A model generated the notes under the pieces. It saw only the letters and a list, made by a program, of their open reading frames with translations, searched no databases and was not told the DNA's origin. The translations under genes were made by a program, and so were the position numbers. 64,000 nt of DNA from an uncultured Prevotellaceae bacterium (GTDB lineage: Bacteria > Bacteroidota > Bacteroidia > Bacteroidales > Bacteroidaceae), in assembly GCA_947305005.1 (NCBI GenBank), contig CAMZCM010000001.1, positions 216,724 to 280,723 on the forward strand. Reading direction: 5' to 3'. Positions 9,701 to 18,833 of the stretch are shown one piece after another. The stretch's first letter is position 1, and each line of letters opens with the position of its first letter.

Positions 9701-12466
9701 CATCTCATGGCTACTATTTATGATGCCTCCTTAGACCAGTTGGCCCACCATGCCTGGAGCCTGCTTGTCAACCGCTCTCATCATCTCCGCACAATGCCTT
9801 GGCGATCACAACATTTCTTCCGCCATGGTAGTGCTTATGAAAACATGTATTTTGAGATGAAGAATTATCCCGTGAAAGATATGGCCTTTGATAGGATTGA
9901 TGAGATGTGGACATCTGGTTTGTCATTTGATCATCGGGTATATTATACCATTGGCAGGAAGGCCATGAAACTCAGTCGTGCCAATGATGCAGCGAAGGAG
10001 GAGATCTTATTGTCGGCTGCACCGATGGCCGTTATGAGAGAATATGCAGGCAGCGCAAAAGCATATGATGCCCTAGAGGATGAAAGTGACGAAGAAGCCC
10101 TTGACAATCCTGGCAGCGCGGATTCTGACATCAACGATAAAGTCTCTGCCGCCACGGCTATGCTTCGCACTAATTTCAATGAGACAGCGGCTTTCATGCC
10201 TCGTCTTCACTCTCATCCTGAGACGGGTGAAGTGACGCTTTCCTTCACACTACCTGAGAGCCTCACTACATGGCAGCTGTTGGGCGTTGCTCATACATCC
10301 GACATGATGACGGCCGACATTCAGGCTCAGACCATCGCCCGCAAAGAACTGATGGCCCGTCTGCATCTTCCACGTTTCTTGCGTGCAGGCGATGAAGGAA
10401 ATATCCGTGCCGTCATTCAGAACTTGACCGATGTTCCTGTGAAAGGAAAGGCTATTGTTGAAATCTTCCATCCTGAAACGGAGAAACTGATACTGAAGAA
10501 GGATGCCCTCTTCGAAGCTGCTGCTCAGGGGGAAACGGTTCTTTCCTTCGACTATACGCCCACGGAGGACCAACCCATTGTTGCTGTCCGTCTGACGGCT
10601 TCAACAACTCCTGCCAAAAAAAAGGGCCCGACCTTCTCCGATGGTGAGCAACACTATCTTCCCATTCTTTCTGCCAAGGAATGGATGACTGAGAGTGTAG
10701 AGATACAAGCTGACAGCGCAGGTACTTTCACTACGGATTTGTCATCACTCTTCAACCACAATGCCTCTTCTGCTACTCAGCGCCGTCTGACCGTTGAATA
10801 CACGACTCACCCCATCTGGAATGTTGTGCAAGCATTACCGGCACTACGTGAGTCCCAGTACGATGATGTCCTGTCTCTCACTTCCATTTTCTATGCCAAT
10901 ACGCTTGCAGGTTATATCGCAGCCACTACGCCCCGTCTTCAGGAGATTATTACGCTATGGAAACAACAGCCTCATGCAGCTCAGTCACCCCTCGCCAGCA
11001 ACGAGGAACTGAAGCAGATGATTCTTGATGAGACGCCTTGGCTGCGTGAGGCAGACAACGACCGCGAGCGTCAGGCTCAACTCATCGACCTGTTCAATCC
11101 CAATCTCCTTGAAAGTCGTATTGACGGGACTCTTCAGCGCCTGATCCAGCGTCAGGAATCTGATGGTGGCTTTGCCTGGTTCCCAGGGATGCATAGCAGC
11201 GAACTGATGACGCGTGTCGTCTGTTTCGAGTTGACACATCTTCGCGACCTCACTGATGCCTTCTCCTCGTTGTCTGATGCCACAGTCCAAAGAATCGACA
11301 ATTTGTTACATAATGCCTTCAATTATATCGCCAATGTGAACGCACGCCGCATCAAGGAGATGCAAAAGGCAGAAGCCAAAGGCGCAACCATCAATACGGG
11401 TGCTCGTATGCATTTGGACTATGTCTATATCACCCAACGTGCAGGTATCAAGTTGACCAAGGAACAACAATCAGATGTCCGTTACATCCTGAATCATCTC
11501 AAAGGTTCAGTCGCTGGGATGAGCAACGATGAGCGGGCAATGGCGGCTATCGTCCTTCAGGGCGGTGGGCATAGTAAGGAAGCACGACTCTATTTCGATT
11601 CCATGCGTGAGCACCTCACTACTACTGCCACTCGCGGCACCTTCTTCGACTATGCCGGCGGCAGCTTCACACCTACCAGTCACAAGGTATGTGTCCATAC
11701 GACCGCGATGGAAGCCGTTCGTCAGCTGGCCGCTAACGACAAGCCCCTCAACAGTGGCTTGCGCCGTTGGCTGCTGCAACAGAAACGCACCCAGATGTGG
11801 GAATCCTCCATCTGCACCGTCGATGCCATCTATGCATTGTTATACGATGCCGCTCCTGACCTCGAAAGCACTGCTAAGGATCAGTTGACCCTCAACTATC
11901 CGCGCCGCAAGGTCAGCGTGACAGCCAACAAGAGCTCTTCCCCTGCTGCTTTGGGTTACCTTCGCGAGACCTATACTGATGGCGCAGCTCCGAAGAGCAT
12001 CACCGTGAAGCGCAATAGCCCTGGCGAGGCGTGGGGAGCCGTCTATGCCCAATACCTCAGCCCCATCGCAGATGTCGCTGCACAATCCTCGGGACTTTCC
12101 GTCCGTTGTGAATGGAGCCAGCTATCACCTCGCTTGGGCGACGAGCTCACGACCCGCTATATCATCACCGCCGACCGCGACTATGAGTATGTCTGCCTGC
12201 GTGCTGACCGTCCCGCTGCCGCCGAGCCTGGTGCACAAGTGTCGGGCTACCGCTATCAGGGTGGCCTCGGCTATTATCGTGCCGTCCGCGATGCCCACAC
12301 CGATTATTTCTTTGACCGTCTGCCCAAGGGCACCTATGTCTTAGAAGAGAAGGCTTTCATTGACCGTACCGGTCGCTACACAACAGGTCTCACCACCATC
12401 CGTTGCCTCTATGCTCCAGAATATGGCGGCCACACCCAAGCGTTCGAATTGACCATTAACCATTAA
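6749..12466 (+). CDS. Alpha-2-macroglobulin family protein, thioester-less
   Basis: A 1905-residue exported protein with the signal peptide KTVFLSFVLAFMPLFSWAQS. The N-terminal 400 residues are helical. The MG2-type domain is marked by YTDRAIYRPGQTVHVSG near residue 545. The core A2M domain shows FMPRLHSHPETGEVTLSFTL then PESLTTWQLLGVAHT near 1150-1180, followed by the alpha/alpha toroid (DGGFAWFPG near 1470). Bacterial A2M proteins trap or inhibit proteases at the cell surface. The position where thioester forms carry CxEQ reads L-R-E-S-Q-Y-D-D (about residue 1365), so the covalent-trapping bond appears absent. The last codons (T-I-N-H) are read from an ATTAAC-type intergenic repeat, so the C terminus has probably been re-set by repeat sequence. 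Confidence 0.92.
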   Translation: MKTVFLSFVLAFMPLFSWAQSYDALWKAEQKLEADGKPQSAYAAVQKILQKALAEGKQGQALSARLRAAALHQEWAPDSFFADVLELETLRSQEKQGEARAIYASILAEIYEKNRNRAQANGLKLASEDMKEWTREQYDSAATANWKMSLQDIPLLANARSKDWLPFVTQAANSDYFRHDLLHILWQRIRSQRYQWWDSQNGEELLSLGNAVKAEYVRLGNREAELLIALDIVNVREQYLFRHISTGTQLTIDALLYLKNQYADLPLSTEVMLSLLETGAPDSLKVMWATEALQRYPRYSRIGEIKNQLNILRCPSVTWTGNEVYYPGKTYTWKLTHRNATALQLTVYRLKDSFNEEQMNLGKQSIRNYLKANGTEIQRINRQFKKEISFETVEDSFTWQAPGLGRYAVLYTATTNEKEAVRQTTKEQFHLFRVSALKTLNRTLSDKRLEVIVVDAFSGQPVEGAEVKLNQVDARTQKNTLLASGKSDAEGRVLLDKLSNKERRNTMRIEVTKGDDRWLPTEHSYFTSWVSSQENRVSVHLYTDRAIYRPGQTVHVSGVAYSQQHWDATVLCDKEYELLLRDVNWKEVGKQNVKTDSLGVFTADFVLPEGGLPGSYHIQTQGAQVGFRVEEYKRPTFEVKMDEAPALQWPQDSITLTGKALGYNGVPVRSARVTGNYQFTYPYWWWYRHEDSPQLPIDTVMTDDSGVFCVRVPLNDIPAEALKYGLNLSLDVEVLSTVGETREGSSRVSLCTTPLRLSLSMQAQQERDHLKIPSFKLLTSTGKPTEGTVTCSILSVGTKEAVLSDVASTDIEKALQSLPSGDYELCAFAQAGKDTASAKARFYLFSMSDTRLPRKADKWLYCPTDSFDAAHPARIQVGSSFKDVALYYSLVGPNGVIKDELLPISDELFTIDIPYLPEYGDGVTAYFAFVKEGQCYSMNRALRLTLPDQRLRWEWTSFRDRLHPGDHETWTLRLTKPDGSPASAHLMATIYDASLDQLAHHAWSLLVNRSHHLRTMPWRSQHFFRHGSAYENMYFEMKNYPVKDMAFDRIDEMWTSGLSFDHRVYYTIGRKAMKLSRANDAAKEEILLSAAPMAVMREYAGSAKAYDALEDESDEEALDNPGSADSDINDKVSAATAMLRTNFNETAAFMPRLHSHPETGEVTLSFTLPESLTTWQLLGVAHTSDMMTADIQAQTIARKELMARLHLPRFLRAGDEGNIRAVIQNLTDVPVKGKAIVEIFHPETEKLILKKDALFEAAAQGETVLSFDYTPTEDQPIVAVRLTASTTPAKKKGPTFSDGEQHYLPILSAKEWMTESVEIQADSAGTFTTDLSSLFNHNASSATQRRLTVEYTTHPIWNVVQALPALRESQYDDVLSLTSIFYANTLAGYIAATTPRLQEIITLWKQQPHAAQSPLASNEELKQMILDETPWLREADNDRERQAQLIDLFNPNLLESRIDGTLQRLIQRQESDGGFAWFPGMHSSELMTRVVCFELTHLRDLTDAFSSLSDATVQRIDNLLHNAFNYIANVNARRIKEMQKAEAKGATINTGARMHLDYVYITQRAGIKLTKEQQSDVRYILNHLKGSVAGMSNDERAMAAIVLQGGGHSKEARLYFDSMREHLTTTATRGTFFDYAGGSFTPTSHKVCVHTTAMEAVRQLAANDKPLNSGLRRWLLQQKRTQMWESSICTVDAIYALLYDAAPDLESTAKDQLTLNYPRRKVSVTANKSSSPAALGYLRETYTDGAAPKSITVKRNSPGEAWGAVYAQYLSPIADVAAQSSGLSVRCEWSQLSPRLGDELTTRYIITADRDYEYVCLRADRPAAAEPGAQVSGYRYQGGLGYYRAVRDAHTDYFFDRLPKGTYVLEEKAFIDRTGRYTTGLTTIRCLYAPEYGGHTQAFELTINH

Positions 12467-12545
12467 CAGATTAACAATTAACCTATAGGCCCTATAGGCC
12501 CTCTAAGATTTTTTATTTTTCACTTTTCACTCTTCATTCTTCACT
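12451..12545. repeat. AT-rich ATTAAC repeats, doubled CTATAGGCC and TTTTCAC heptamers
   Basis: Between the macroglobulin and surE genes, 12451-12482 contains repeated ATTAAC words. A doubled CTATAGGCC follows near 12483-12500, then a pyrimidine tract with TTTTCAC, TCTTCAT and TCTTCAC words (about 12511-12545) that runs right up to the surE TTG start. No Shine-Dalgarno sequence is present. The same heptamer family lies before mrp and the U32 gene. Confidence 0.7.
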
Positions 12546-13334
12546 TTGATACCTCCTCTCATCCTTATCACCAACGACGACGGCTATCAGGCCGCAGGCA
12601 TCCAAGCTCTGGCCCGCACGGTAGCACCTTTTGCGGAGGTCTATGTCGTGGCTCCTGATGGCGCCCGTTCTGGCTCTGCTGCGTCCATTACTAGCACGAT
12701 GCCCGTCATGCTGCGTACCATCACGCCGCTTCCTCAGGGCTATCCCGCCTCCACCCATCTCTTCGCTTGTTCAGGCACTCCGGTGGATTGCGTGAAGCTC
12801 GCTTGGGAACAGCTATTGCCCCAGCGTCCAGCCCTCATCCTCAGCGGCATCAATCATGGCGACAATGCTAGCATCAGCGTCCATTACAGCGGCACGATGG
12901 GCGCCGTCTTCGAAGGTTGCATGAAAGGTATCCCCAGCATCGGCCTTTCGTTGTGGCTTCAACGTGGGCAGCGCTATGAGGATCATCCTGTCGGTGACGA
13001 CACCCTCGCGGCCATCGCTACCCTCTGTCAGCGTGTCATAGAGAACGGGCTGCCTCAGGATGTCTGTCTCAATGTCAACCTGCCTACAGCTCATGTCTTT
13101 CGTGGTTGGCAAGTCTGTCGGCAGGCACGTGGTCAATGGACATCCGAGTGGGCTGATGCAGCCCATCCATTCGGTCAGAAAGCATATTGGCTTACGGGTA
13201 CTTTCACGGACCTGGAACCCGAAGCAACAGATACAGATTTCTCCGCCCTCCGTGCCGGTTATTGCTCCATCGTGCCTATTACGGTGGATATGACCGCTCA
13301 TGATGTGCTGGAAAAAATGAAACAATTGATATGA
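12546..13334 (+). CDS. surE: 5'/3'-nucleotidase SurE
   Basis: A metal-dependent nucleoside monophosphate phosphatase of the SurE family, cytoplasmic, about 262 residues. Motifs: ILITNDDGYQAAGI at the N terminus (the two Asp residues bind metal), VVAPDGARSGSAAS, the FACSGTPVDCVKLA segment, and SGINHGDNASISVHYSGTMGA with the metal-binding Asn. The protein starts almost directly with the first beta strand; no ATG is in frame upstream before the heptamer tract, so TTG at 12546 is the likely start. It overlaps lpxB by 4 bp (ATGA), which indicates translational coupling. Confidence 0.96.
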   Translation: MIPPLILITNDDGYQAAGIQALARTVAPFAEVYVVAPDGARSGSAASITSTMPVMLRTITPLPQGYPASTHLFACSGTPVDCVKLAWEQLLPQRPALILSGINHGDNASISVHYSGTMGAVFEGCMKGIPSIGLSLWLQRGQRYEDHPVGDDTLAAIATLCQRVIENGLPQDVCLNVNLPTAHVFRGWQVCRQARGQWTSEWADAAHPFGQKAYWLTGTFTDLEPEATDTDFSALRAGYCSIVPITVDMTAHDVLEKMKQLI

Positions 13335-14452
13335 GATATTACCTGATAGCAGGTGAGGCCAGTGGCGACCTTCACGCCTCCCACCTGATTACCGCATTAA
13401 AAGCCGAGGATCCTGAGGCCGAGTTCCGTGGCTTCGGAGGTGACCTGATGGAACAGGCTGGCATGACGCTTGTGCGGCACTACCGTGATTTGGCTTTCAT
13501 GGGCGTCTTCGCCGTGGTCATGCATCTGCGCACCATCCTGAAAGGGATGAAGCAGTGCAAACAGGATGTTGTGGATTGGAAACCTGATGTGGTCATTCTT
13601 GTCGATTATCCTGGCTTTAACCTCAAGATGGCCAAATTCATTCATGCCCAAGGCCTTTGCCCTGTCTATTATTATATCGCTCCCAAGCTTTGGGCGTGGA
13701 AGGAATGGCGCATCAAAGCTGTCCGCCGTGATGTCGATGAGATCTTCTCCATCCTGCCGTTTGAGGTCGATTTCTTCGAGAAGAAACACGGCTATCCCAT
13801 TCACTATGTGGGCAATCCTACCGTCGATGAGATTGCGGCTTATCAGAAAGCCCATCCCATGCAGGAGGAACGGAGAGAGAGCCTTATAGCCCTCCTTGCT
13901 GGCAGCCGCACCCACGAAATCCGTGATAACTTGCCTCGCATGATTGAGGCGGCACAGCCGTTCTTAGACCGTTACCGTCTCGTGATAGCCGGTGCTCCGG
14001 GCATTGAGCCGGATTTCTATCAGCAGTATATCGGGGGACACAATGTAGAGATTGTCTATGGACGTACCTTCGATCTCCTTTCCTCTGCCACTGCAGCCCT
14101 TGTTACTTCTGGCACAGCGACTTTGGAAACCGCCCTCTTCCGTGTGCCGCAGGTCGTCTGCTACTTTATGCAGATTCGTTGGCTGGCCAAACTAATCCGT
14201 AAAGTTCTCCTTAGAGTCCCCTATTTCTCGCTCGTCAATCTGGTAGCTGGACGAGAAGTCGTTCCTGAACTCTTGGCAGACCAGATGAACGTTACGAACT
14301 GCCGTCGTCACCTCGAAGCCGTCCTGCCAGGCGGCACCGACCGCAACGCCCAGCTGCAGGGCTATGAGGAGATGGCAGCCAGGCTAGGTGAGCCGGGTGC
14401 TCCACAACGAGCTGCTAAAATGATGGTGCAACAACTACGGCAAGTCAAATAA
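13331..14452 (+). CDS. lpxB: Lipid-A-disaccharide synthase LpxB
   Basis: A GT19 glycosyltransferase that joins UDP-2,3-diacylglucosamine and lipid X to make the lipid A disaccharide at the inner face of the cytoplasmic membrane. Signature segments are YLIAGEASGDLHAS at the N terminus, FRGFGGDLMEQAGM, the VILVDYPGFNLKMA segment, YYIAPKLWAWKEWR, HYVGNPTVDE, LLAGSRTHEIRDNLP, and LVTSGTATLETAL. The 373-residue length fits the family. It shares ATGA with surE and is followed after 30 bp by the GH16 gene. LPS of normal Gram-negative architecture is implied. Confidence 0.97.
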   Translation: MRYYLIAGEASGDLHASHLITALKAEDPEAEFRGFGGDLMEQAGMTLVRHYRDLAFMGVFAVVMHLRTILKGMKQCKQDVVDWKPDVVILVDYPGFNLKMAKFIHAQGLCPVYYYIAPKLWAWKEWRIKAVRRDVDEIFSILPFEVDFFEKKHGYPIHYVGNPTVDEIAAYQKAHPMQEERRESLIALLAGSRTHEIRDNLPRMIEAAQPFLDRYRLVIAGAPGIEPDFYQQYIGGHNVEIVYGRTFDLLSSATAALVTSGTATLETALFRVPQVVCYFMQIRWLAKLIRKVLLRVPYFSLVNLVAGREVVPELLADQMNVTNCRRHLEAVLPGGTDRNAQLQGYEEMAARLGEPGAPQRAAKMMVQQLRQVK

Positions 14453-14482
14453 AGATATTTCTTACATCATATAATTCAGACT

Positions 14483-15982
14483 ATGAGAATCGCCTCTTTC
14501 ATTTGCTTTCTTTTCCTTCTACCTGCTGTCATAGTAGCTCAGGAGAGACCTACAACCGATAGCTACGACGTCAATTTTGACCGTAGTACGAAGCGCACAC
14601 GTAGCGATCGTATTCTCAACTCCCTTACTATGGGAGGAAACACTGTGCAGGTCGATGATTCTCAGTACATGTATCATGACCTTACGGCACAACGTTTTGT
14701 CGTGCGACCAGGCCAGACAGTGACGCCTTACTTTGGCTTCACGGGCTCTTGGATGCAGGGCTATGTCTATATTGACCTTAACCGTAATGGGAGCTTCGAT
14801 GTGCAGCAGCCTGGCGCAAACGGCGAACTACAGGCTGGCAACGAGTTAGTGAGCTTTGCAGGAATGAATCTTAATGGCGGAAAATTCAACAGCGCGGGCG
14901 AGAGCCTTCAGAACCTCTCCGCAGTACAGCCACCGCAGTTCACCATACCCAATGACTTGACACCTGGCTACTACATGATGCGTTGGAAGATTGATTGGGA
15001 CAATTGTGATCCCGCTGGCCGCGTGGATGCACAAAACTCTATCATCAACAATGGCGGTGTAATTGCCGATGTCCTACTCTATGTCACAACGGAGCCTGTC
15101 GGTGACGCCTACCAACTCGTTTTTGCCGATGAGTTTAACCAGCCTGATGGCAGTAGCCCTGATGTTGACAAGTGGCGCGTCTCTACACGTCGGAAAAGCA
15201 CTTGGAACAGATGGATCGGTGATTCGCCAGATGTAGCCTTCATCCAAGGCGGACACCTTGTCTGTCGTGCTATTCCCAACCCTGATACCACCACAGATAA
15301 TATACCGATGCTCACTGGAGCGATAGAGACAAGGGATCTTTTTTCCTTCACATACGGAAAGGTTGAGGTGCGTTTACGTACTGAGCCTTACGCAGGTAAT
15401 TTCCCGGCAGCATGGATGATGCCGCAGCCACCATGTGAGAGTTGGCCGAATGCAGGAGAGATAGATATCTTTGAGGCAATTGATGCGCAGAACACCTCGT
15501 TTCACACAATTCATTCCCATTGGAGTTACGATTTAGGAAATAAAAGCAACCCAAAGAGTTCGTTCACGAAGAGTGTTACTGTTGGTCAATGGCATGTCTA
15601 TGGCCTTGAATGGACAGAGGAGCATCTCATCTTCACCGTTGACGGCGTCGGGGCAGGAACCTATGAGCGTAGCAACGATGAGGCTGTAGTTGAACAGGGA
15701 CAGTGGCCTTTTACTCATCCATTCTATCTCATCTTAAACCAGAGCGTTGGTGATGGTTCGTGGGCAAAGGCGGCAGATACTTCTCACACTTATGAAACCC
15801 GTTTCGACTATGTTCGTGTCTATCAGCAGATGAGTGATGATGCCATTCAGGATCTTGCGGATGATGCTTGTCATCGCACAGCCGATGCCGCCTATTATGA
15901 TCTCTCCGGACGTCCTTACACCTCCCGTCCTCATAGCCCGGGTCTCTATCTGCATGGCGGACGTAAAACCATCATTCGCTAA
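14483..15982 (+). CDS. Secreted glycoside hydrolase family 16 protein with C-terminal sorting-like tail
   Basis: Signal peptide at residues 1-20 (RIASFICFLFLLPAVIVAQ). Residues 40-205 form a beta-rich domain with YVYIDLNRNGSFD, a pattern seen in surface proteins of Bacteroidota. The GH16 domain (about 210-455) contains GEIDIFEAID: Glu326 would be the nucleophile, Asp328 the assisting residue and Glu331 the acid/base. GH16 enzymes cleave beta-1,3 or beta-1,4 glucans or galactans; the substrate here is not known. The last 30 residues, YYDLSGRPYTSR..PGLYLHGGRKTIIR, resemble the short sorting tail of Prevotella surface proteins and recur in two other proteins of this window. It lies 30 bp after lpxB, without a polysaccharide-utilisation SusC/D pair nearby. 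Confidence 0.88.
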   Translation: MRIASFICFLFLLPAVIVAQERPTTDSYDVNFDRSTKRTRSDRILNSLTMGGNTVQVDDSQYMYHDLTAQRFVVRPGQTVTPYFGFTGSWMQGYVYIDLNRNGSFDVQQPGANGELQAGNELVSFAGMNLNGGKFNSAGESLQNLSAVQPPQFTIPNDLTPGYYMMRWKIDWDNCDPAGRVDAQNSIINNGGVIADVLLYVTTEPVGDAYQLVFADEFNQPDGSSPDVDKWRVSTRRKSTWNRWIGDSPDVAFIQGGHLVCRAIPNPDTTTDNIPMLTGAIETRDLFSFTYGKVEVRLRTEPYAGNFPAAWMMPQPPCESWPNAGEIDIFEAIDAQNTSFHTIHSHWSYDLGNKSNPKSSFTKSVTVGQWHVYGLEWTEEHLIFTVDGVGAGTYERSNDEAVVEQGQWPFTHPFYLILNQSVGDGSWAKAADTSHTYETRFDYVRVYQQMSDDAIQDLADDACHRTADAAYYDLSGRPYTSRPHSPGLYLHGGRKTIIR

Positions 15983-16075
15983 AGCACGAGCTGCCTTTTG
16001 CTCATATCAGCATGAAAAATAGAGTTTTTAAGGAAAAAAAGCACAAGGATAGTCTCTTATTCATTATATAATGTG

Positions 16076-16083
16076 TAACTTTG
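16076..16083 (+). promoter_or_regulatory. Promoter -7 box of the mmd cluster
   Basis: TAACTTTG followed by CGC matches the Bacteroidota TAnnTTTG box. A start near 16089 gives a 40-nt leader to the ATG at 16129. It shows that the in-frame TTG at 16081 is promoter sequence and not a start codon. Confidence 0.7.
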
Positions 16084-16128
16084 CGCCGCATTTTCAAAAA
16101 CTATATAAACTCAACAATCAAAGTTGCA

Positions 16129-17700
16129 ATGAGCAAACAGACAGAAAAGATTCAGGAGCTGATTGAGCTCCGTGCCAAAGCTCGTCTGGGCGGCGGCGAG
16201 AAAGCCATTGAGAAGCAACATGAGCGTGGTAAATATACCGCTCGCGAGCGCATCGCTATGCTGCTCGATGAAGGTAGCTTCGAGGAAATGGACATGTTCG
16301 TAACACATCGCTGCCACAACTTCGGTATGGAGAAGAAGCAGTATATGGGCGACGGCGTCGTAACGGGTTATGGTACGATTGCAGGTCGCCTTGTTTATGT
16401 CTTTGCACAGGATTTCACCGTCAATGCTGGTTCTCTCTCCGAGACTATGGCCCAGAAGATCTGCAAGGTCATGGACCAGGCCATGAAGGTTGGTGCTCCC
16501 GTGATTGGTCTCAACGACTCCGGCGGTGCCCGTATCCAGGAAGGCATCAACGCACTGGCAGGTTACTCTGAGATTTTCCAGCGTAACATCATGGCCAGCG
16601 GCGTCATTCCCCAGATCAGCGGTATCTTCGGCCCTTGTGCCGGTGGCGCTGTCTATAGCCCCGCGCTGACCGACTTCACGCTGATGATGGAAGGAACGAG
16701 CTATATGTTCCTCACCGGTCCCGCCGTCGTAAAGACCGTGCTGGGCGAGGTGGTGACACAGGAAGAGTTGGGTGGTGCCAGCGTGCATAGCACCAAGAGC
16801 GGTGTGACCCACTTCACCGCCAAGACGGAGGAAGAGGCTATGGCTATGATCAAGCAGCTCCTCAGCTATCTCCCCCAGAACAATCTGGAGAAGACTCCGC
16901 GCGTAGAGTGCACTGACCCTATCGACCGCAAGGACGACTACCTCAACGAGATTATTCCCGACAACCCCAACATGCCTTATGACATGTACGAGGTCATTGC
17001 CAGCATCGTTGATGGCGGCGAGTTCTTCGAGGTTCAGCCCAACTTCGCTAAGAATATCATCGTAGGTTTCGCCCGCTTCAACGGCCAGAGCGTAGGTATC
17101 GTTGCCAACCAGCCCAAGCAGCTGGCCGGTGTGCTCGACTGCAATGCCAGTCGTAAGGGTGCCCGCTTCGTTCGTTTCTGCGACGCCTTCAATATTCCTA
17201 TCGTCACACTCGTTGACGTCCCCGGCTTCCTGCCCGGTACAGGTCAGGAGTACAATGCCGTCATCCTGCACGGTGCTAAGTTGCTCTACGCTTACGGCGA
17301 GTGCACTGTGCCCAAGGTGACCGTTACCCTGCGCAAGAGCTACGGTGGTTCTCACATCGTGATGAGCTGTAAGCAGCTTCGTGGTGATATGAACTACGCT
17401 TGGCCCAGCGCTGAGATCGCTGTGATGGGTGCTGCCGGTGCAGCTGCCGTCCTCTATGCCAAGGAAGCGAAGGCCATCAAGGAAGAGAAAGGCCCCGAAG
17501 CTGCTAAGGAATTCATCGCAGAGAAGGAGGCTGAATATACCAAGCTCTTCGCTAATCCCTATAACGCTGCCAAGTATGGCTACATCGACGATGTCATCGA
17601 GCCGCGCAATACCCGCTTCCGCGTCATCCGCGCTTTGGAGCAGCTCGCTGACAAGCGTATGCAGAACCCCGCTAAGAAGCACGGGAACATTCCTCTCTAA
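16129..17700 (+). CDS. mmdA: Methylmalonyl-CoA decarboxylase / acyl-CoA carboxylase carboxyltransferase subunit
   Basis: The carboxyltransferase subunit moves CO2 between methylmalonyl-CoA (or propionyl-CoA) and biotin on the carrier protein. The 523-residue protein has two crotonase-like halves: [26 protein letters not shown] at the start, [13 protein letters not shown] and [14 protein letters not shown] in the first half, and [30 protein letters not shown] (oxyanion-hole region) with [10 protein letters not shown] in the second. The start ATG at 16129 (M-S-K-Q-T) is downstream of the promoter box. Its neighbours are an OadG-like membrane subunit, a biotin carrier and the beta subunit, so the complex probably decarboxylates methylmalonyl-CoA and pumps Na+ in the succinate-propionate pathway. 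Confidence 0.95.
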   Translation: MSKQTEKIQELIELRAKARLGGGEKAIEKQHERGKYTARERIAMLLDEGSFEEMDMFVTHRCHNFGMEKKQYMGDGVVTGYGTIAGRLVYVFAQDFTVNAGSLSETMAQKICKVMDQAMKVGAPVIGLNDSGGARIQEGINALAGYSEIFQRNIMASGVIPQISGIFGPCAGGAVYSPALTDFTLMMEGTSYMFLTGPAVVKTVLGEVVTQEELGGASVHSTKSGVTHFTAKTEEEAMAMIKQLLSYLPQNNLEKTPRVECTDPIDRKDDYLNEIIPDNPNMPYDMYEVIASIVDGGEFFEVQPNFAKNIIVGFARFNGQSVGIVANQPKQLAGVLDCNASRKGARFVRFCDAFNIPIVTLVDVPGFLPGTGQEYNAVILHGAKLLYAYGECTVPKVTVTLRKSYGGSHIVMSCKQLRGDMNYAWPSAEIAVMGAAGAAAVLYAKEAKAIKEEKGPEAAKEFIAEKEAEYTKLFANPYNAAKYGYIDDVIEPRNTRFRVIRALEQLADKRMQNPAKKHGNIPL

Positions 17701-17712
17701 CACATTTAGATT

Positions 17713-18051
17713 ATGAGTATATTAGCTATCAATTGGTCAACCGTGTGGCTGATGACAGGTCTGGGTATCGGGACTGTCTTCGTGATCCTGCTCGTACTCT
17801 TCTTTGTCCTGTCCATCTTCAGCACAGTGACCCGCAAGACTCGTGATAAGGTCCTGACGGGCGTCGAAGCCGTGAAGACTGTTGTGGAGAACGTGGTGGA
17901 GAAAGATGAAATGGCTGAGAACACACGCAATGCCGCCATCGCCACCGCAGTCTATCTCTACATGCAGGGACGCCACGACGAAGAAAGTGGCAAAATCACC
18001 ATCCGTCACACCAATTCCGCTTGGCACGCAGTGCTGAACAAACGACTTTAA
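17713..18051 (+). CDS. OadG-family small membrane subunit of the Na+-pumping decarboxylase
   Basis: A 112-residue protein with one N-terminal membrane helix (VWLMTGLGIGTVFVILLVLFFVLSIFS) followed by a charged cytoplasmic part ending in HTNSAWHAVLNKRL. The helix with conserved WLMTGLGIG and the position between the carboxyltransferase and biotin carrier genes fit the gamma/delta (OadG/MmdD) subunit, which anchors the carboxyltransferase and carrier to the membrane pump. Spacing is 12 bp on either side. The ATT/GGT-rich tail with 'AAIATAVYLYMQ' is seen in Bacteroidota members of this subunit. Confidence 0.85.
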   Translation: MSILAINWSTVWLMTGLGIGTVFVILLVLFFVLSIFSTVTRKTRDKVLTGVEAVKTVVENVVEKDEMAENTRNAAIATAVYLYMQGRHDEESGKITIRHTNSAWHAVLNKRL

Positions 18052-18063
18052 TTATCCAAAACA

Positions 18064-18822
18064 ATGAAAGAATTCAAATTCAATATCGACGGCAAGGAAA
18101 TCAAAGCCACTGTAGAGCCTCAGGAAGATGGCATGTTGGCTGTGACCGTCAATGATACCACTTACACTGTTGAGGTGCCCGAGTTGATGAAGCAGGCACC
18201 CCGTCCCGTTGTGAACCACGCTGCAGCTCCCGCTCCCGTGGCTACCAAACCCATTGCTGCTGCTCCTGTTGCTTCCAACGTTGTCGCTGCTCCGCTGCCT
18301 GGTACCATCACCAAGGTGCTCGTTAAGGAAGGCGATAAGGTGAAGAAGGGCGACACTCTGCTCACCATGGAGGCTATGAAGATGGAGAACAGCATCACCG
18401 CTGAGGCTGATGGCATCGTTCGTAAGGTTCATGTAGGTGTTGGCGCCAGCGTCAATCAGGGCGACGCCCTTGTCGATTTCGAAGGTCTTGCTGTGCCCCA
18501 GACAGCTCCTGCTGCACCTGCCTCAAAGCCCGCTGCCGCTCCTGCTCCTGCCGCTGCTCCCGCTCCCGCTCCCGCTGCAGCACCTGCCGCTGCCGCACCT
18601 GCTGCTGGCGCTCACACCGTTGAGGCTCCGCTGCCTGGCACCATCAAGCAGGTGCTCGTGGCCGTAGGTCAGGACATCGCCGCTGGCGATACCGTTGTCG
18701 TCATGGAAGCCATGAAGATGGAGAACAACATCACGGCAGAGTTCGGTGGAAAGGTGACTGCTGTGAAGGTCGCTGTCGGCGATCAGGTTCAGAGTGGACA
18801 AGTGCTCGTGGAAACGGCTTAA
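18064..18822 (+). CDS. mmdC: Biotin carboxyl carrier protein with two tandem biotinyl domains
   Basis: The carrier takes the carboxyl group from the carboxyltransferase to the membrane beta subunit. Residues 1-50 form a small N-terminal domain. Two complete biotinyl domains follow: residues about 75-141, with biotin lysine Lys106 in EAMKMEN, and about 187-252, with Lys218 in a second EAMKMEN. An Ala/Pro-rich linker of some 45 residues (about 140-185) separates them, like the flexible linkers of swinging-arm carriers. Family members in Bacteroides are usually near 140-170 residues with one domain, so this one is duplicated. The two domains differ clearly in sequence, so it is not a recent assembly artefact. 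12 bp follow the OadG-like gene; mmdB follows after 11 bp. Confidence 0.93.
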   Translation: MKEFKFNIDGKEIKATVEPQEDGMLAVTVNDTTYTVEVPELMKQAPRPVVNHAAAPAPVATKPIAAAPVASNVVAAPLPGTITKVLVKEGDKVKKGDTLLTMEAMKMENSITAEADGIVRKVHVGVGASVNQGDALVDFEGLAVPQTAPAAPASKPAAAPAPAAAPAPAPAAAPAAAAPAAGAHTVEAPLPGTIKQVLVAVGQDIAAGDTVVVMEAMKMENNITAEFGGKVTAVKVAVGDQVQSGQVLVETA

Positions 18823-18833
18823 ATAATGAATAT

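Noticed and set aside
16111..17703. 530-codon open frame opposite mmdA
   Set aside because: It mirrors a conserved gene with high G/C at third positions; the product is a His/Leu/Glu-rich shadow with no family features.
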